Positions 46,215 through 54,900 of a DNA stretch of 64,000 bases are shown piece after piece. Both the position numbers and the translations under genes were made by a program. The stretch's first letter is position 1. Each line of letters opens with the position of its first letter. The stretch is taken from NCBI RefSeq assembly GCF_008802405.1, contig NZ_VZDO01000012.1:109750-173749 (forward strand), given 5' to 3'. A model generated the notes under the pieces. That model worked only from the letters and a program-made list of their open reading frames with translations, had not been told where the DNA came from and ran no database searches. The DNA comes from Plantimonas leprariae (GTDB taxonomy: Bacteria > Pseudomonadota > Alphaproteobacteria > Rhizobiales > Rhizobiaceae).

Positions 46215-47018
46215 TCAGCGCCCGAAGAATTCCCGCCCGATCCGATCGTCGATGCGCCGGAAGCGGCTGAGGTTGCGCACCAGCCGGCGCGGATGCTTCA
46301 GGAACCCCTTCTGCAGGACGTAGGACCGGAGCAGGCCGGTCGACTTGCTGTGCGCGCCGGCATGCCCGATGCGGTAGACCGCCCCTTGGAACGGCAGGTT
46401 GTCGAGCGGCGCACCGGCCGCCCTGAGGTCGTCGTCGATCGAGACATGACTGCCGAGGCGGCGCTTCATGTAGTCCTCGCTCGCCTCGGCCATGCTCGCG
46501 GGCAGGCCGTAGAGGTCGGCCCGCACGATATGGGACGTGCCGCACAGCTTGGCGAAATTGTCGGCGATGTAGACGAAGCGGGAGCCTTCCGACCAGACGT
46601 AGCCCTGCGCCAGGGTCCAGCCAGGCTGCCCCGCATGCTCGCGGACGAACCCGGCCAACCGGTTGCTGACGAAGTCGTCGTCGTCGCAGATCATGAAATA
46701 TTGCGAGGACCGCATGCTCAGCATCCCCGCCAGCACCCGGCGGCCTTTGTCGAGACGGAACGCCTCGTAGACGCGCTCGCGCGCATCCTCGGTCATCTCG
46801 TGCAGCGGATTCGGGGGGAAGTCGACCGCCTCGACGCGAAACCGCTGCGGCATCGGCGGCAGGTCGGAGCCGCGATTGGCGACGACCACGCCTTCCCAAT
46901 CGGCGTCGGTCTGCGCCGAAATCGAGCGGAGCGCTTCCGCCAGCCGGCCCTTGAGCGCCTGCCAGTTCGCTGCGTTCTCGGGATGCCGCACGGGGATCAC
47001 GAAGGTCAGGATCGCCAT
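46215..47018 (-). CDS. family-2-type glycosyltransferase
   Basis: A 267-residue GT-A enzyme. The N-terminal donor-binding start is ILTFVIPVRHPENAAN and the metal-binding motif is CDDDDFVS near residue 114. A later SIDDDLRAAG helps define the acceptor side. No membrane segment is seen. Donor and acceptor unknown; the EPS context suggests it adds a sugar to the repeat unit. Short spacing on the minus strand behind the membrane protein at 47.1 kb suggests a common transcript. Confidence 0.78.
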   Translation of the reverse strand: MAILTFVIPVRHPENAANWQALKGRLAEALRSISAQTDADWEGVVVANRGSDLPPMPQRFRVEAVDFPPNPLHEMTEDARERVYEAFRLDKGRRVLAGMLSMRSSQYFMICDDDDFVSNRLAGFVREHAGQPGWTLAQGYVWSEGSRFVYIADNFAKLCGTSHIVRADLYGLPASMAEASEDYMKRRLGSHVSIDDDLRAAGAPLDNLPFQGAVYRIGHAGAHSKSTGLLRSYVLQKGFLKHPRRLVRNLSRFRRIDDRIGREFFGR

Positions 47019-47114
47019 GGGCCCACCGTCCTAGAACTCGACTCTGCCTCCGCCGCCTAGCAAAGCAGCCCATCCGTCACAAGGCGTCAAGTTCCGCCAC
47101 GGGATCGGACCTGT

Positions 47115-47894
47115 TCAGGGGCGCGGCTTGTCGAGGAGGTCGAACCGCGGCCGGTTCGCCCGCTTCGCGCCGGCGGCCTCGTTGAAACGCAGGCGCGCGA
47201 GCTCCGTCTGGCGCTCGCCGTCCATCTGCAGCGCCTCGCGGCCGGCGAGCTGCTTCAGCGCGGCGGAATTGCCGATCATCTGCCTGATGTCGGTCAGCTG
47301 CGCCTGCCGCAGGATCGTGCGCATGTCCGCCTGCAGCGGGGCCGAAGCATCGGCAGGCATCCAGGTCGAGGCGGTTCGCCAGAGCTGGAAGCGGGTGCGA
47401 ATCACCCCGAGCTCGGCCGGCGCGAGGCGGATCGACAGGGCGGCGAGCGGCACGACGCGGCCGGGCGAGGCCGCGATCAGCCGCTCCACCACCGCGAGGC
47501 GCGCCCAGAAGCCGCCGCGATGCGGCGAGCAGGCGGCCGCGACGCGCAGGAGTTGGCGACCCCGTTCGAGCGCCTCCGCCCAACCCTCGAAGTCGAGCGC
47601 CGGGTTGCGGCGCTCGATCGCGGCGAGCGACAGCGTCACGCCGGAACGCAGGCTGGCATCGTCGCAGTCGCGCGTGGCGATCAGCCGCTCGATGTCGTTC
47701 GAGCGCCGCTCCACCGCCGCAAGGCTCAGTTTCTGCCCCCGCTCCAGCGTTCTCGCCGCGCGGTACAGGTCGACGTAGTGGGTCTGACGGACGATCGAGG
47801 TTCCGGCCAGCCAAGCCAGAACCAGTGCCAGGGCGAGGAATGCGATCGAGTCCAGAAGCCGCGAGACGCGCCTACGCCCGCTTGTCGACTTCAT
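47115..47894 (-). CDS. membrane-anchored protein of unknown function coupled to the Wzc-like kinase
   Basis: A 259-residue protein I do not recognise. The basic N-terminus MKSTSGRRRVSRLLD precedes one membrane helix (about 16-35); the rest is predicted periplasmic and helical, with repeated short leucine/alanine-rich segments of the LAAVERR/LAAIERR type. Its ATG lies 23 bases inside the end of the autokinase gene, so they are translationally linked. A role as an accessory to polysaccharide export is plausible but unsupported by family evidence. Confidence 0.6.
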   Translation of the reverse strand: MKSTSGRRRVSRLLDSIAFLALALVLAWLAGTSIVRQTHYVDLYRAARTLERGQKLSLAAVERRSNDIERLIATRDCDDASLRSGVTLSLAAIERRNPALDFEGWAEALERGRQLLRVAAACSPHRGGFWARLAVVERLIAASPGRVVPLAALSIRLAPAELGVIRTRFQLWRTASTWMPADASAPLQADMRTILRQAQLTDIRQMIGNSAALKQLAGREALQMDGERQTELARLRFNEAAGAKRANRPRFDLLDKPRP

Positions 47895-50187
47895 GATAGT
47901 AGGACGAGTACCGCGAGAAGTAGTATTCGCTAGAGCCGAACTCGCGATAGAGTTTCATCTTCTCGCTATCGACCTTGTTGAGGATCACGCCGATGCACTT
48001 GTCGGCGACCATCGGATTGGCCGCCAGCGCCGAGCGCACCATGCGGCGGGCGGTGTGCCCCCACTCGACCACGAGCACGAAGGCGTCGATGCGTGGCGCG
48101 ATGGCGCGCACGTCCACCACCGGGGCGAGCGGCGGCAGGTCGATCAGCACGTAGTCGAACGACGACGTCGCCTCGGCCAGGATGCTCGACATGCCGTGCG
48201 ACGCCAGAAGCTCGGCCGTGTGCGGCACGCGGTGCTGCACCACCGCCGGAACGAAGGCGAGCTTGGTCTGGGCGTCCATCATGACGATCTCGCTCAGCGG
48301 CTTCTCGTTCAGGACGCCCTCGACGATGCCGATCTCGCCGTGCGGCGCGAGCGAGCGGGTCAGGCCCGGATTGCGGATGTCGCCGTCGATGAGGATCGTC
48401 TTCGACCCCTGCGACATCAGGAGCTGCGCCATGTTGGCGGCGATCGTCGACTTGCCTTCGCTCGGCAGCGCCGAAACGATGCCGATGATCCGCGAGCGGT
48501 GCTGATCGATCGTCAGGTCGGACGCGATCTTGGCGCTGCGCAGCGTTTCCGCGAAGGACGACATCGGATTGTTCAGCGCGTAGCGGGTGATCGGCCGCTC
48601 GTCCGAGATGATGCGCGGGTTCTTCGCCGTCGCTTCCGACGCGCGCTTGCTTCGCCGGCCCTGGTCCTCGTTCTTCAGCATCGGGGCGAGGCCGAGAAAC
48701 TCCATGCCGAGCTCGTCGCGAACCTGATCGCCGGTGCGGAAGAAGCGGTCGCGGAATTCGCGGAACGCCCCGAGGCCGGCACCGACGGCGCCGCCGAGGA
48801 CGATCGCGATGGCGAGCGCGAGGTTGCGGCGGGGCTTGCTCGGGAAGCTCGCCGGCTGGGCGCCGCTGATGATGCGCGCTTCCGTGACCGGGAACGACTG
48901 CTGCTGGACCGCCTCCTGATAGCGCTGCAGGAAGGTTTGGTAGAGGTTGCGATAGGTCTCGGCCTCGCGCTCCAGCTCGCGGAGCTGGACCTGGGTCTCG
49001 TTGTTGCCGGCACTGACGCCGGTCGCCGCCTCGACGCTCGAGCGCACCGAGGTCTCGCGGGCCTGCGCCACCTGATAGTCGTTCTGGTAACTGCCGGCGA
49101 TGCGGCTGAGCTCGCCGAACATCTGGTTCCGGTACTCGTTCATCTCGCCCTTCAGGCGAATCACCTGGATGTGGTTCGGGCCGAGGTTCCGCTCCAGCTC
49201 GCCTTCGCGCTTGGCGGTGTCGAGATACTTCGTGCGCAGGGCGTTGATGACGCTGCTGGCCAGCGCGTCGTTGACGACGGCGTTGGTATCGCCGCTCTCG
49301 ACAAGCGAGGTGATCCGGTCGTAGCGCGCCTTGGCGGTCGCGACCTCGGCCTGCGCCTGCGTCAACTGCGTGTTGAGTTCCTGCAACTGCTGGTCGCTGA
49401 CCAAACGGCCGTCGGCGGTGATCAGCCCGTGGTCGGCGCGGAACTTCTGCACTGCGAGATCGGACTGGAGCGACTTGTCGCGCAGTTCCTCGATCCGCTG
49501 CTGCAGCCAGCCGCTGGCCCGCCGCGTCGCCTCGTATTTCGAATCGAGCTGGTCGGCGAGATAGGCCTCGGCATAGGTCTGGGCGATCTTCGCCGCGAGG
49601 TCCTTGTCGGGCGAGGTATAGGCGATGTCGAGCACGAAGGTGCGCGCCACGCGCGTGACTTCGAGCCCGCCACCGAGGACGCCGAGCGCCAGTTGCCGCT
49701 TGTCGGGCTCGTCCGTCGCGGCGTCGTCTTCGGAGCGGAACCAGCCCGGTACGTCGACGAGCCGCCGCAGGGTCTGCTTCGCCTGCGTAAGCACGGAGAC
49801 GCCGGGTGCCATGAAAGCCGCGTTGTCGGCGAGCTTCAGCCGGTCGACCACCGACAGGCCAATCCGCTCCGACTTCAGCAGTTCCACCTGGCTGAGGATC
49901 GTCGGCTCGTCCTGCAGCACGCCGGCCGAAGCGGAGATCTCGTCGACGATCCGATTGCTGCCGCCGGAATCGATCAGGAGGTCGGCGGAAGACGTGTATT
50001 GTGGGATCGCCGTGACCACATAGGCCAGCCCCAAGAGGCCGCCGAGGATCGCGAAAGCGGCGACGATCCGCCACTGACGGCGGGCCGCAGCGAGAATGCG
50101 ATCCAGGTCGATGAATTCGCTGAGCGGCTCGGATTCCGGCTCGGCGCCGTATCCCGTGCCGGAAATCGCCCGCGCATCCTGAAGCAT
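47872..50187 (-). CDS. polysaccharide co-polymerase / tyrosine autokinase (Wzc/ExoP-like)
   Basis: A 771-residue inner-membrane protein controlling EPS chain length and export. Layout: cytoplasmic head, first membrane helix (about 40-60), long periplasmic Wzz/coiled-coil domain (about 65-440), second helix (about 455-475) and a C-terminal BY-kinase. Walker A is SALPSEGKSTIAANM (572-586), Walker A' is TILIDGDIRNPG and Walker B is VLIDLPP. The C-terminus has six tyrosines at 747, 755, 756, 760, 763 and 764, the usual autophosphorylation cluster. GGAG sits 5 bases before the ATG. Confidence 0.92.
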   Translation of the reverse strand: MLQDARAISGTGYGAEPESEPLSEFIDLDRILAAARRQWRIVAAFAILGGLLGLAYVVTAIPQYTSSADLLIDSGGSNRIVDEISASAGVLQDEPTILSQVELLKSERIGLSVVDRLKLADNAAFMAPGVSVLTQAKQTLRRLVDVPGWFRSEDDAATDEPDKRQLALGVLGGGLEVTRVARTFVLDIAYTSPDKDLAAKIAQTYAEAYLADQLDSKYEATRRASGWLQQRIEELRDKSLQSDLAVQKFRADHGLITADGRLVSDQQLQELNTQLTQAQAEVATAKARYDRITSLVESGDTNAVVNDALASSVINALRTKYLDTAKREGELERNLGPNHIQVIRLKGEMNEYRNQMFGELSRIAGSYQNDYQVAQARETSVRSSVEAATGVSAGNNETQVQLRELEREAETYRNLYQTFLQRYQEAVQQQSFPVTEARIISGAQPASFPSKPRRNLALAIAIVLGGAVGAGLGAFREFRDRFFRTGDQVRDELGMEFLGLAPMLKNEDQGRRSKRASEATAKNPRIISDERPITRYALNNPMSSFAETLRSAKIASDLTIDQHRSRIIGIVSALPSEGKSTIAANMAQLLMSQGSKTILIDGDIRNPGLTRSLAPHGEIGIVEGVLNEKPLSEIVMMDAQTKLAFVPAVVQHRVPHTAELLASHGMSSILAEATSSFDYVLIDLPPLAPVVDVRAIAPRIDAFVLVVEWGHTARRMVRSALAANPMVADKCIGVILNKVDSEKMKLYREFGSSEYYFSRYSSYYHEVDKRA

Positions 50188-50223
50188 TCGATCTCCGTCG
50201 TCGCTCGCCGCCTCGGGCGAACG

Positions 50224-51114
50224 CTAGTCGCTGTTCGCGGGGCTCACCGAACCATTATCATCGTCGTCGTCGCCGTCGAGCAGCACGATCGACCGGCTCA
50301 CGCCGCTGTAGGCCGGCGCGGTAGTCGGAACCACCTCGTCGCCGCCGAGACCGGCGGAGAACGGGCCGGCAAGGCCGCCGCCCGCCAAACCGCCGCCGCC
50401 CGCGCCGCTGGCGCCCGCGCTCGCACCGGCACCGATCGCCGCGGTCTGTATGTCGTTCGTGGCCGACAGGAAAGCCGTCAGCAGCTCCGGCGAACTCCTG
50501 CTCGCGATCATCGACTGGATCATCGCGGCATAGGCCGGCGAGGTCCGCGAGCACGCGAAGGCCGCGCGACCGAGCCCCGCGCCGATCATCGCCTTCTCGT
50601 CAGGCTTTGCGGCGGCAGCAAGGCGGAGCAGCGGATCGAGCGTCCGCCCGTCCGAGCCCGCCAGCGAGCGCACGCGGTTCGACAGGGCGACGCCGCCGCC
50701 GCCGTAGCGGGTCAGCAGTTCGTCGGGCTTGGCCAGGAATTCCTCAATCTCGGCCGGCTGGAGTTTCGCCGGATAGGCGAAGCACGCGTCCGGCAGTTGC
50801 CCGGCTTGCGCCTGCTGATCGGGCTCCGCCGGTGCGCCGGGCTGCGCGGCCGGCGGCTGCGCCGCAACGGCGGGGGTTTCGACCGGAGCAGCGGCGATGG
50901 GCGCCGGAGGCACGGCCGCAACCGGCGGCACGGCCGGAGCCACCGCGGCCGGAGGAGCCTGCGGCGCCGGCGCGCCGGCGGACGAGGCATCCGCCTGCGC
51001 GTTCGCGGCTGCGCAACCGAGGAGCATCAAAGCGGTCGACGCAACCAGCCTCACCGGAAGCGTCGCCCGCTTCCCCCGCCCTTCCGATCCACCGACCGCC
51101 TGCACCGATACCAT
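50224..51114 (-). CDS. secreted Ala/Pro-rich protein between the Wza-like and Wzc-like genes, unknown
   Basis: A 296-residue exported protein without a family I recognise. It has a signal sequence ending near LLGCAAANAQA (lipoprotein or Sec cleavage both possible), then an Ala/Pro-rich stretch (about 45-105), a helical domain (about 110-220) with two cysteines (DACFAYP and AFACSRTSP), a Gly-rich run and an acidic tail with five consecutive Asp. Start and stop share bases with the export lipoprotein gene, so it belongs to the export module. Confidence 0.62.
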   Translation of the reverse strand: MVSVQAVGGSEGRGKRATLPVRLVASTALMLLGCAAANAQADASSAGAPAPQAPPAAVAPAVPPVAAVPPAPIAAAPVETPAVAAQPPAAQPGAPAEPDQQAQAGQLPDACFAYPAKLQPAEIEEFLAKPDELLTRYGGGGVALSNRVRSLAGSDGRTLDPLLRLAAAAKPDEKAMIGAGLGRAAFACSRTSPAYAAMIQSMIASRSSPELLTAFLSATNDIQTAAIGAGASAGASGAGGGGLAGGGLAGPFSAGLGGDEVVPTTAPAYSGVSRSIVLLDGDDDDDNGSVSPANSD

Positions 51115-52313
51115 CAGTCTACTCTGCGTTGAACGACATTCACGTCTGTTGCGAAAGACGAACCTGAACCTGTAACCGTTGTAACTACATTCAAGAACTT
51201 GAGCAATTCCGTCGAATCGGAGTTGGCGACGTAGAGGATGTCCTTGTCCGCCATCCGGAACTTCTGCACGGCGAAGAACGCCGCCGGGTCGCGCAGGTTC
51301 GCCCGGAAAACGACCGGCACCGTGGTTCCCCTGAAGCGCGACACGTCGATGCGCATCCGCTGCAGCGTCGCCCGGTCGACCATCCGGTAGAGGAAGACCT
51401 GCCCCGGATCGGCGCGCGCGTCCAGGAGGCCGCCGGCCTTGCCCAGGGCCTCGCCGAGGGTAAGGTCGGACTCCTCGAAATCGATCCGGCCGTTGAGGCC
51501 GGACGCGCCGAAGGCAAGATAGGTTCGCCGCTCACGGTTCACGTATATCGTGTCGCCGGGACGGACGTAGATGTTTTCGTCCGGATGGTTGATGAGTTCG
51601 GAGAAGAGGACCGTCCCTTCCTTGCCCCGGCGCTGCAGCGTCACGTAGGTCTCGACGCCCGGCGTCGAAAGGCCGCCGGCGCGCGAGATCATGTCGAGCA
51701 CCCGCTCGCCGGCCTGGCTGATGTCGAGCTTGGCGGGCGCGTTCACGTCGCCGAGCACCGCGACCTCGCTCGACCGGTTGTTGACGATGGTGATCAGCAC
51801 CTGCGGCTCGATGGCGCGATTCGCCAGCAGCGACTCGATCTCGGCCTGCACCTCGCCGGTGGTGCGGCCAAGAACCTTGATGCGCCCGGCATAGGGCACC
51901 GAGATCGCACCGCTCCTGTCGATCGTCTGCTGCGGCAGGGTGACGAAGTTGCCGGGGCGACTGCCCGCATCGTTCGGGATGAACAGGCCGCCGGATGCCG
52001 ATTCGAAGATCGCCACCTGCACCACATCGCCCGCGCCCAGCACCGTCTGCGGCGCGCCGCCACGCCCGCCGCCGAAGCCGAGCCGGAGCGACCGGGATTT
52101 CGGCGGCTCGTCGAAATAGGCGAGTGTCTGGGCCGACAGGTCCAGAAGGGCGTAGTCGAGACCGACCTTGCGGTCTTTGTTGCCGACCTGGACGGCAGCG
52201 CTTCTGCCGATGTCGCTGTCGCTCGGTCCGGAATTCGGCAGAGACGAACACCCCGACACGGCCAGAAGCAACGCGAGCCCGGTCGCGGCGGGCACTCGTA
52301 CAGTCAATACCAT
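51114..52313 (-). CDS. polysaccharide export outer-membrane lipoprotein (Wza/OPX-like)
   Basis: A 399-residue outer-membrane protein that forms the EPS exit channel. The signal peptide ends in lipobox VSGC (Cys22). The Poly_export domain (about 93-180) has LGAGDVVQVAIFES and SVPYAGRIKVLGRTTGEVQAEIE; two SLBB domains follow, with VAVLGDVNAPAKLDI and the GDTIYVNRE end motif, then LAFGASGLNGRIDF. It partners with the Wzc-like protein. The ATG has only a weak GAGGG upstream. Confidence 0.9.
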   Translation of the reverse strand: MVLTVRVPAATGLALLLAVSGCSSLPNSGPSDSDIGRSAAVQVGNKDRKVGLDYALLDLSAQTLAYFDEPPKSRSLRLGFGGGRGGAPQTVLGAGDVVQVAIFESASGGLFIPNDAGSRPGNFVTLPQQTIDRSGAISVPYAGRIKVLGRTTGEVQAEIESLLANRAIEPQVLITIVNNRSSEVAVLGDVNAPAKLDISQAGERVLDMISRAGGLSTPGVETYVTLQRRGKEGTVLFSELINHPDENIYVRPGDTIYVNRERRTYLAFGASGLNGRIDFEESDLTLGEALGKAGGLLDARADPGQVFLYRMVDRATLQRMRIDVSRFRGTTVPVVFRANLRDPAAFFAVQKFRMADKDILYVANSDSTELLKFLNVVTTVTGSGSSFATDVNVVQRRVD

Positions 52314-52358
52314 AAGCAGTTCCGACCCTCAGGACGCCGCATGATATCGACGACACAC

Positions 52359-52377
52359 TTCGAAAAATCTATTCGAA
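52359..52377. repeat. paired TTCGAA repeats upstream of the Wza-like gene
   Basis: TTCGAA occurs at 52359-52364 and 52372-52377, 13 bp apart, in an AT-richer stretch 46-64 bases upstream of the export lipoprotein start. Each copy is itself a palindrome. The site could bind a regulator of the EPS genes; the 174-base gap holds no gene. Confidence 0.3.
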
Positions 52378-52487
52378 TTTGCCGGCCTCCGCGCAACTCG
52401 GCCGACGAATCACCCTTCTGTTGCCTTCTAACCACAGAAAATGCAACGCATTAACTTTAACCGGCGATTTGTGCCGGGGCGTTCGAT

Positions 52488-53114
52488 TCAGCGGTTCTCC
52501 GAGACCGCGTCTTCGCTCGCGACCTCGAGCCACCGTTGCGGATCGGACCCGGACTGCATCTTGAGGAACGCCAGCTTCGTCTCGTTCCAGCGAAGGATGC
52601 GGCGCGAGCGGTTGTCGAGCACGTAGTCGCCCTGGTCGGTCTTCGCGACGAGGACGGCATGACCTTCGCCGCGCCCCGTCCGCGCGACGGCCAGGCGCAG
52701 TGCCGAGGGCGGCCAGCCGAGCGCGATGAGGCGATGGCGCTTAGTGATCGCATAATCCTCGCAGTCTCCCCGCCGCGGCGCCAGCGACCAGACGTCGCCG
52801 AGCGGGCCCGGCCGGTCCGAGGTCGGCCGAATCGCCGCGTTGACGTCGTCGTTCACGCGACGAAGCGACCGCCAGCCTTCGTCGTCGAGCACCGCCTCGG
52901 CGTTCGGACGGCCGCCCGACACGCAATCGCCCGGCGTCTTCTGGCAGAAGATGACGTGGGCGAAGGGCGCGAGCGTCGGCCCGCCTTCCGCCACCCTACT
53001 GACGGCGGGGCGCGCACCCTCGCCGACGGCAGCATAGGCAGCAACCGGCATCTGCACGCCCAGCAAAAAAGCGAACCAGAACTTGGCGCGCACAGCCCGT
53101 CTCCCGAGTTTCAC
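52488..53114 (-). CDS. transglutaminase-like cysteine peptidase (BTLCP family)
   Basis: A 208-residue periplasmic peptidase of the LapG-related family. A signal peptide (to about AYA-AV, residue 28) precedes the domain. The catalytic triad is Cys118 in RRGDCEDYAITKR, His152 in GHAVLVAKT and Asp167 in YVLDNRS. LapG relatives release large surface adhesins; no adhesin or type I secretion gene is in the window. Starts with GTG. It lies between export and polymerisation genes of the EPS locus. Confidence 0.83.
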   Translation of the reverse strand: MKLGRRAVRAKFWFAFLLGVQMPVAAYAAVGEGARPAVSRVAEGGPTLAPFAHVIFCQKTPGDCVSGGRPNAEAVLDDEGWRSLRRVNDDVNAAIRPTSDRPGPLGDVWSLAPRRGDCEDYAITKRHRLIALGWPPSALRLAVARTGRGEGHAVLVAKTDQGDYVLDNRSRRILRWNETKLAFLKMQSGSDPQRWLEVASEDAVSENR

Positions 53115-53273
53115 AGCACAGCGGAACGGATACTATGCGCGGGACGCTGCGGTTGTTTTAGGAATACCGCCAGCCTTTGCCGTAAGTTTCTGTAAAATCG
53201 GAGCTTTATCGGTCAGCGGCAGCGAGCCCGCTCGAATCCCCCATTGCCGGCGGTCGTGATCGATCGCCGGCCG

Positions 53274-54758
53274 TCAGGAGGGGCGGGAAGCGCGGTCGCC
53301 GTCTTTGACCTGGCGATGCCGTCCGCGGAGGCAGACCGCGCAGCAGGCGCCGAGCGTCACGGCGGTGGCGAGCGCAATGCCGGGTATCTGCAGCGAGAAA
53401 TCGACCATGTCGTGAACGGTCACGAGCACGAGCACCGCGATGCCGGCCGCAGGCACGGCGCGGTAGCGCCGCCGCACGCGCAGGCCCTCCCGCAGGATCT
53501 TCGCCAGCGTCCAGTAGGCGACGAGGCAGAGAGCCGGCATCGCGACGCCGAGCGTCATCAACCCTTCCAGGTAGAACTGGTGCGCCCGATCCCAGACGCC
53601 GTAGATACCGCAGGCCGGATCGCGATAGGCCGGATAGACGATGTCGAAGTTGCCGGCGCCGGTGCCGAACGGCCAAGCATCGCGGGCGGCCGCCCAGATG
53701 CCCGGATAGGTGCAGAAGCGGGCATCGTCCAGCCCGCGCGATTTCGCCCGAAGCATCGTCTGCTCGCCGAACAGGAGGAACACGGCGCAGAGCACGATCA
53801 GCATGCCGAGGGCCACCGCCGCCGGCCGGAGCCAGCGCCGCGCCGACGAACCGGTCGCCTTTTCCGGATGCTCGATCGCCAGCGCCGCGAAGGTCGTCAG
53901 CGCGAGCCCCGTCGAGGCGATGCCGGCGCGTGATTTCGTCAGGATCAGCGCGAAGGCGCAGATGCCGATCAGCGCCGCCTCGAAGGCGCTGCGATACCGG
54001 ACGCCGCCGCGACGCCCGGCGAGCATCATCGCGGCGAAGGTGCGGAACCGCATGCCGCGCATCTCGATCGCGAGCAGCGCCGAAAGGACGAGGATGGTGA
54101 CGCCGAGATAGGTGGCGGCGGAGTTGCGGTTGACGAAGACGGTGGTGACGCTGTCGATATAGGCCCGCTTGTCCGACAGGAGCAGCGTGTCGGGAAAGAA
54201 GCCGAACTGCACCAGTCCGAAAGCGGCGATGACGCCCCCGGTCCAGCCGAGGAAGCGCAGCATGCCGAGTGCCTGCACGTCGCTGCGCAGGAGCCACAGC
54301 GCGGTGGCGAAGGCGAGGAACGGCGCAGCCAGCGAGGGGATCACCGCAAGGCTGGTGGCCGGCGAAACCGACACCGTGCCCGCGAGCGGCATGTCCAGAA
54401 GCCGCTCCGCTTGCGCCCAGATGCCGTTCGGCGGCAGCATCGTCATGCCGGGCCAGGCCTGCAGGGCGATCCAGGCGACGAGGAAGGCGGCGGACAGAAG
54501 CGCCAAGCGAACCGGCCGCACGGTCGATTCGGACCGCGAGGTCAGCGCCGCCGCGGCGGCCAGCAGCGCGAAGGCGAGGCAGACGACGTTCTGCGCGAAA
54601 GGCCCGGTCGATCCGAACGGCACGAGTCCGATCAGGACGCAAGCAGCGAGGCCGGCGCGCAGCAGCGCCGCGTACCAGCCGCCGCCCTGCCCTGCCCGGC
54701 CGTCGCGGCGGGCCGCCTGCGACGATCGCTCGTGTCTCGCGACGTCCGCGGAATACAT
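53274..54758 (-). CDS. O-antigen ligase / Wzy-like polymerase family membrane protein
   Basis: A 494-residue integral membrane protein with about eleven helices and a central periplasmic loop. The Wzy_C pattern is seen in LTKSRAGIAS, PFGTGAGNFDIVYPAYRDP and AHQFYLEGLMTLGVAMP. In an EPS locus it most likely joins repeat units; ligases look the same by sequence. The ATG at 54758 is preceded by GAGGAAGG; a start at 54953 would add 65 residues of low-complexity sequence antisense to the deacetylase gene and is unlikely. Confidence 0.85.
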   Translation of the reverse strand: MYSADVARHERSSQAARRDGRAGQGGGWYAALLRAGLAACVLIGLVPFGSTGPFAQNVVCLAFALLAAAAALTSRSESTVRPVRLALLSAAFLVAWIALQAWPGMTMLPPNGIWAQAERLLDMPLAGTVSVSPATSLAVIPSLAAPFLAFATALWLLRSDVQALGMLRFLGWTGGVIAAFGLVQFGFFPDTLLLSDKRAYIDSVTTVFVNRNSAATYLGVTILVLSALLAIEMRGMRFRTFAAMMLAGRRGGVRYRSAFEAALIGICAFALILTKSRAGIASTGLALTTFAALAIEHPEKATGSSARRWLRPAAVALGMLIVLCAVFLLFGEQTMLRAKSRGLDDARFCTYPGIWAAARDAWPFGTGAGNFDIVYPAYRDPACGIYGVWDRAHQFYLEGLMTLGVAMPALCLVAYWTLAKILREGLRVRRRYRAVPAAGIAVLVLVTVHDMVDFSLQIPGIALATAVTLGACCAVCLRGRHRQVKDGDRASRPS

Positions 54759-54900
54759 GCCTTCCTCTAGGCTGGATGAGGGTATGAATGCGGTTCGGAC
54801 AACGGATGGAACGAGCCGCATGCGCGAAGTGCCCGCCGAGTTACCGCCGATCGCTCGCGAAAGCGAGGCGCCGCGCGGGCGATTTCGGCGAATCGGCCGG

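Noticed and set aside
47893..51132. 1079-codon open frame antisense to the Wzc-like and neighbouring genes
   Set aside because: Same reason: a GC-driven mirror frame with low-complexity Arg/Val/Ala content and no recognisable motif.
52451..52464. TTAA-rich stretch resembling a CtrA site
   Set aside because: The two TTAA halves are only 2 bases apart, not the required 7.
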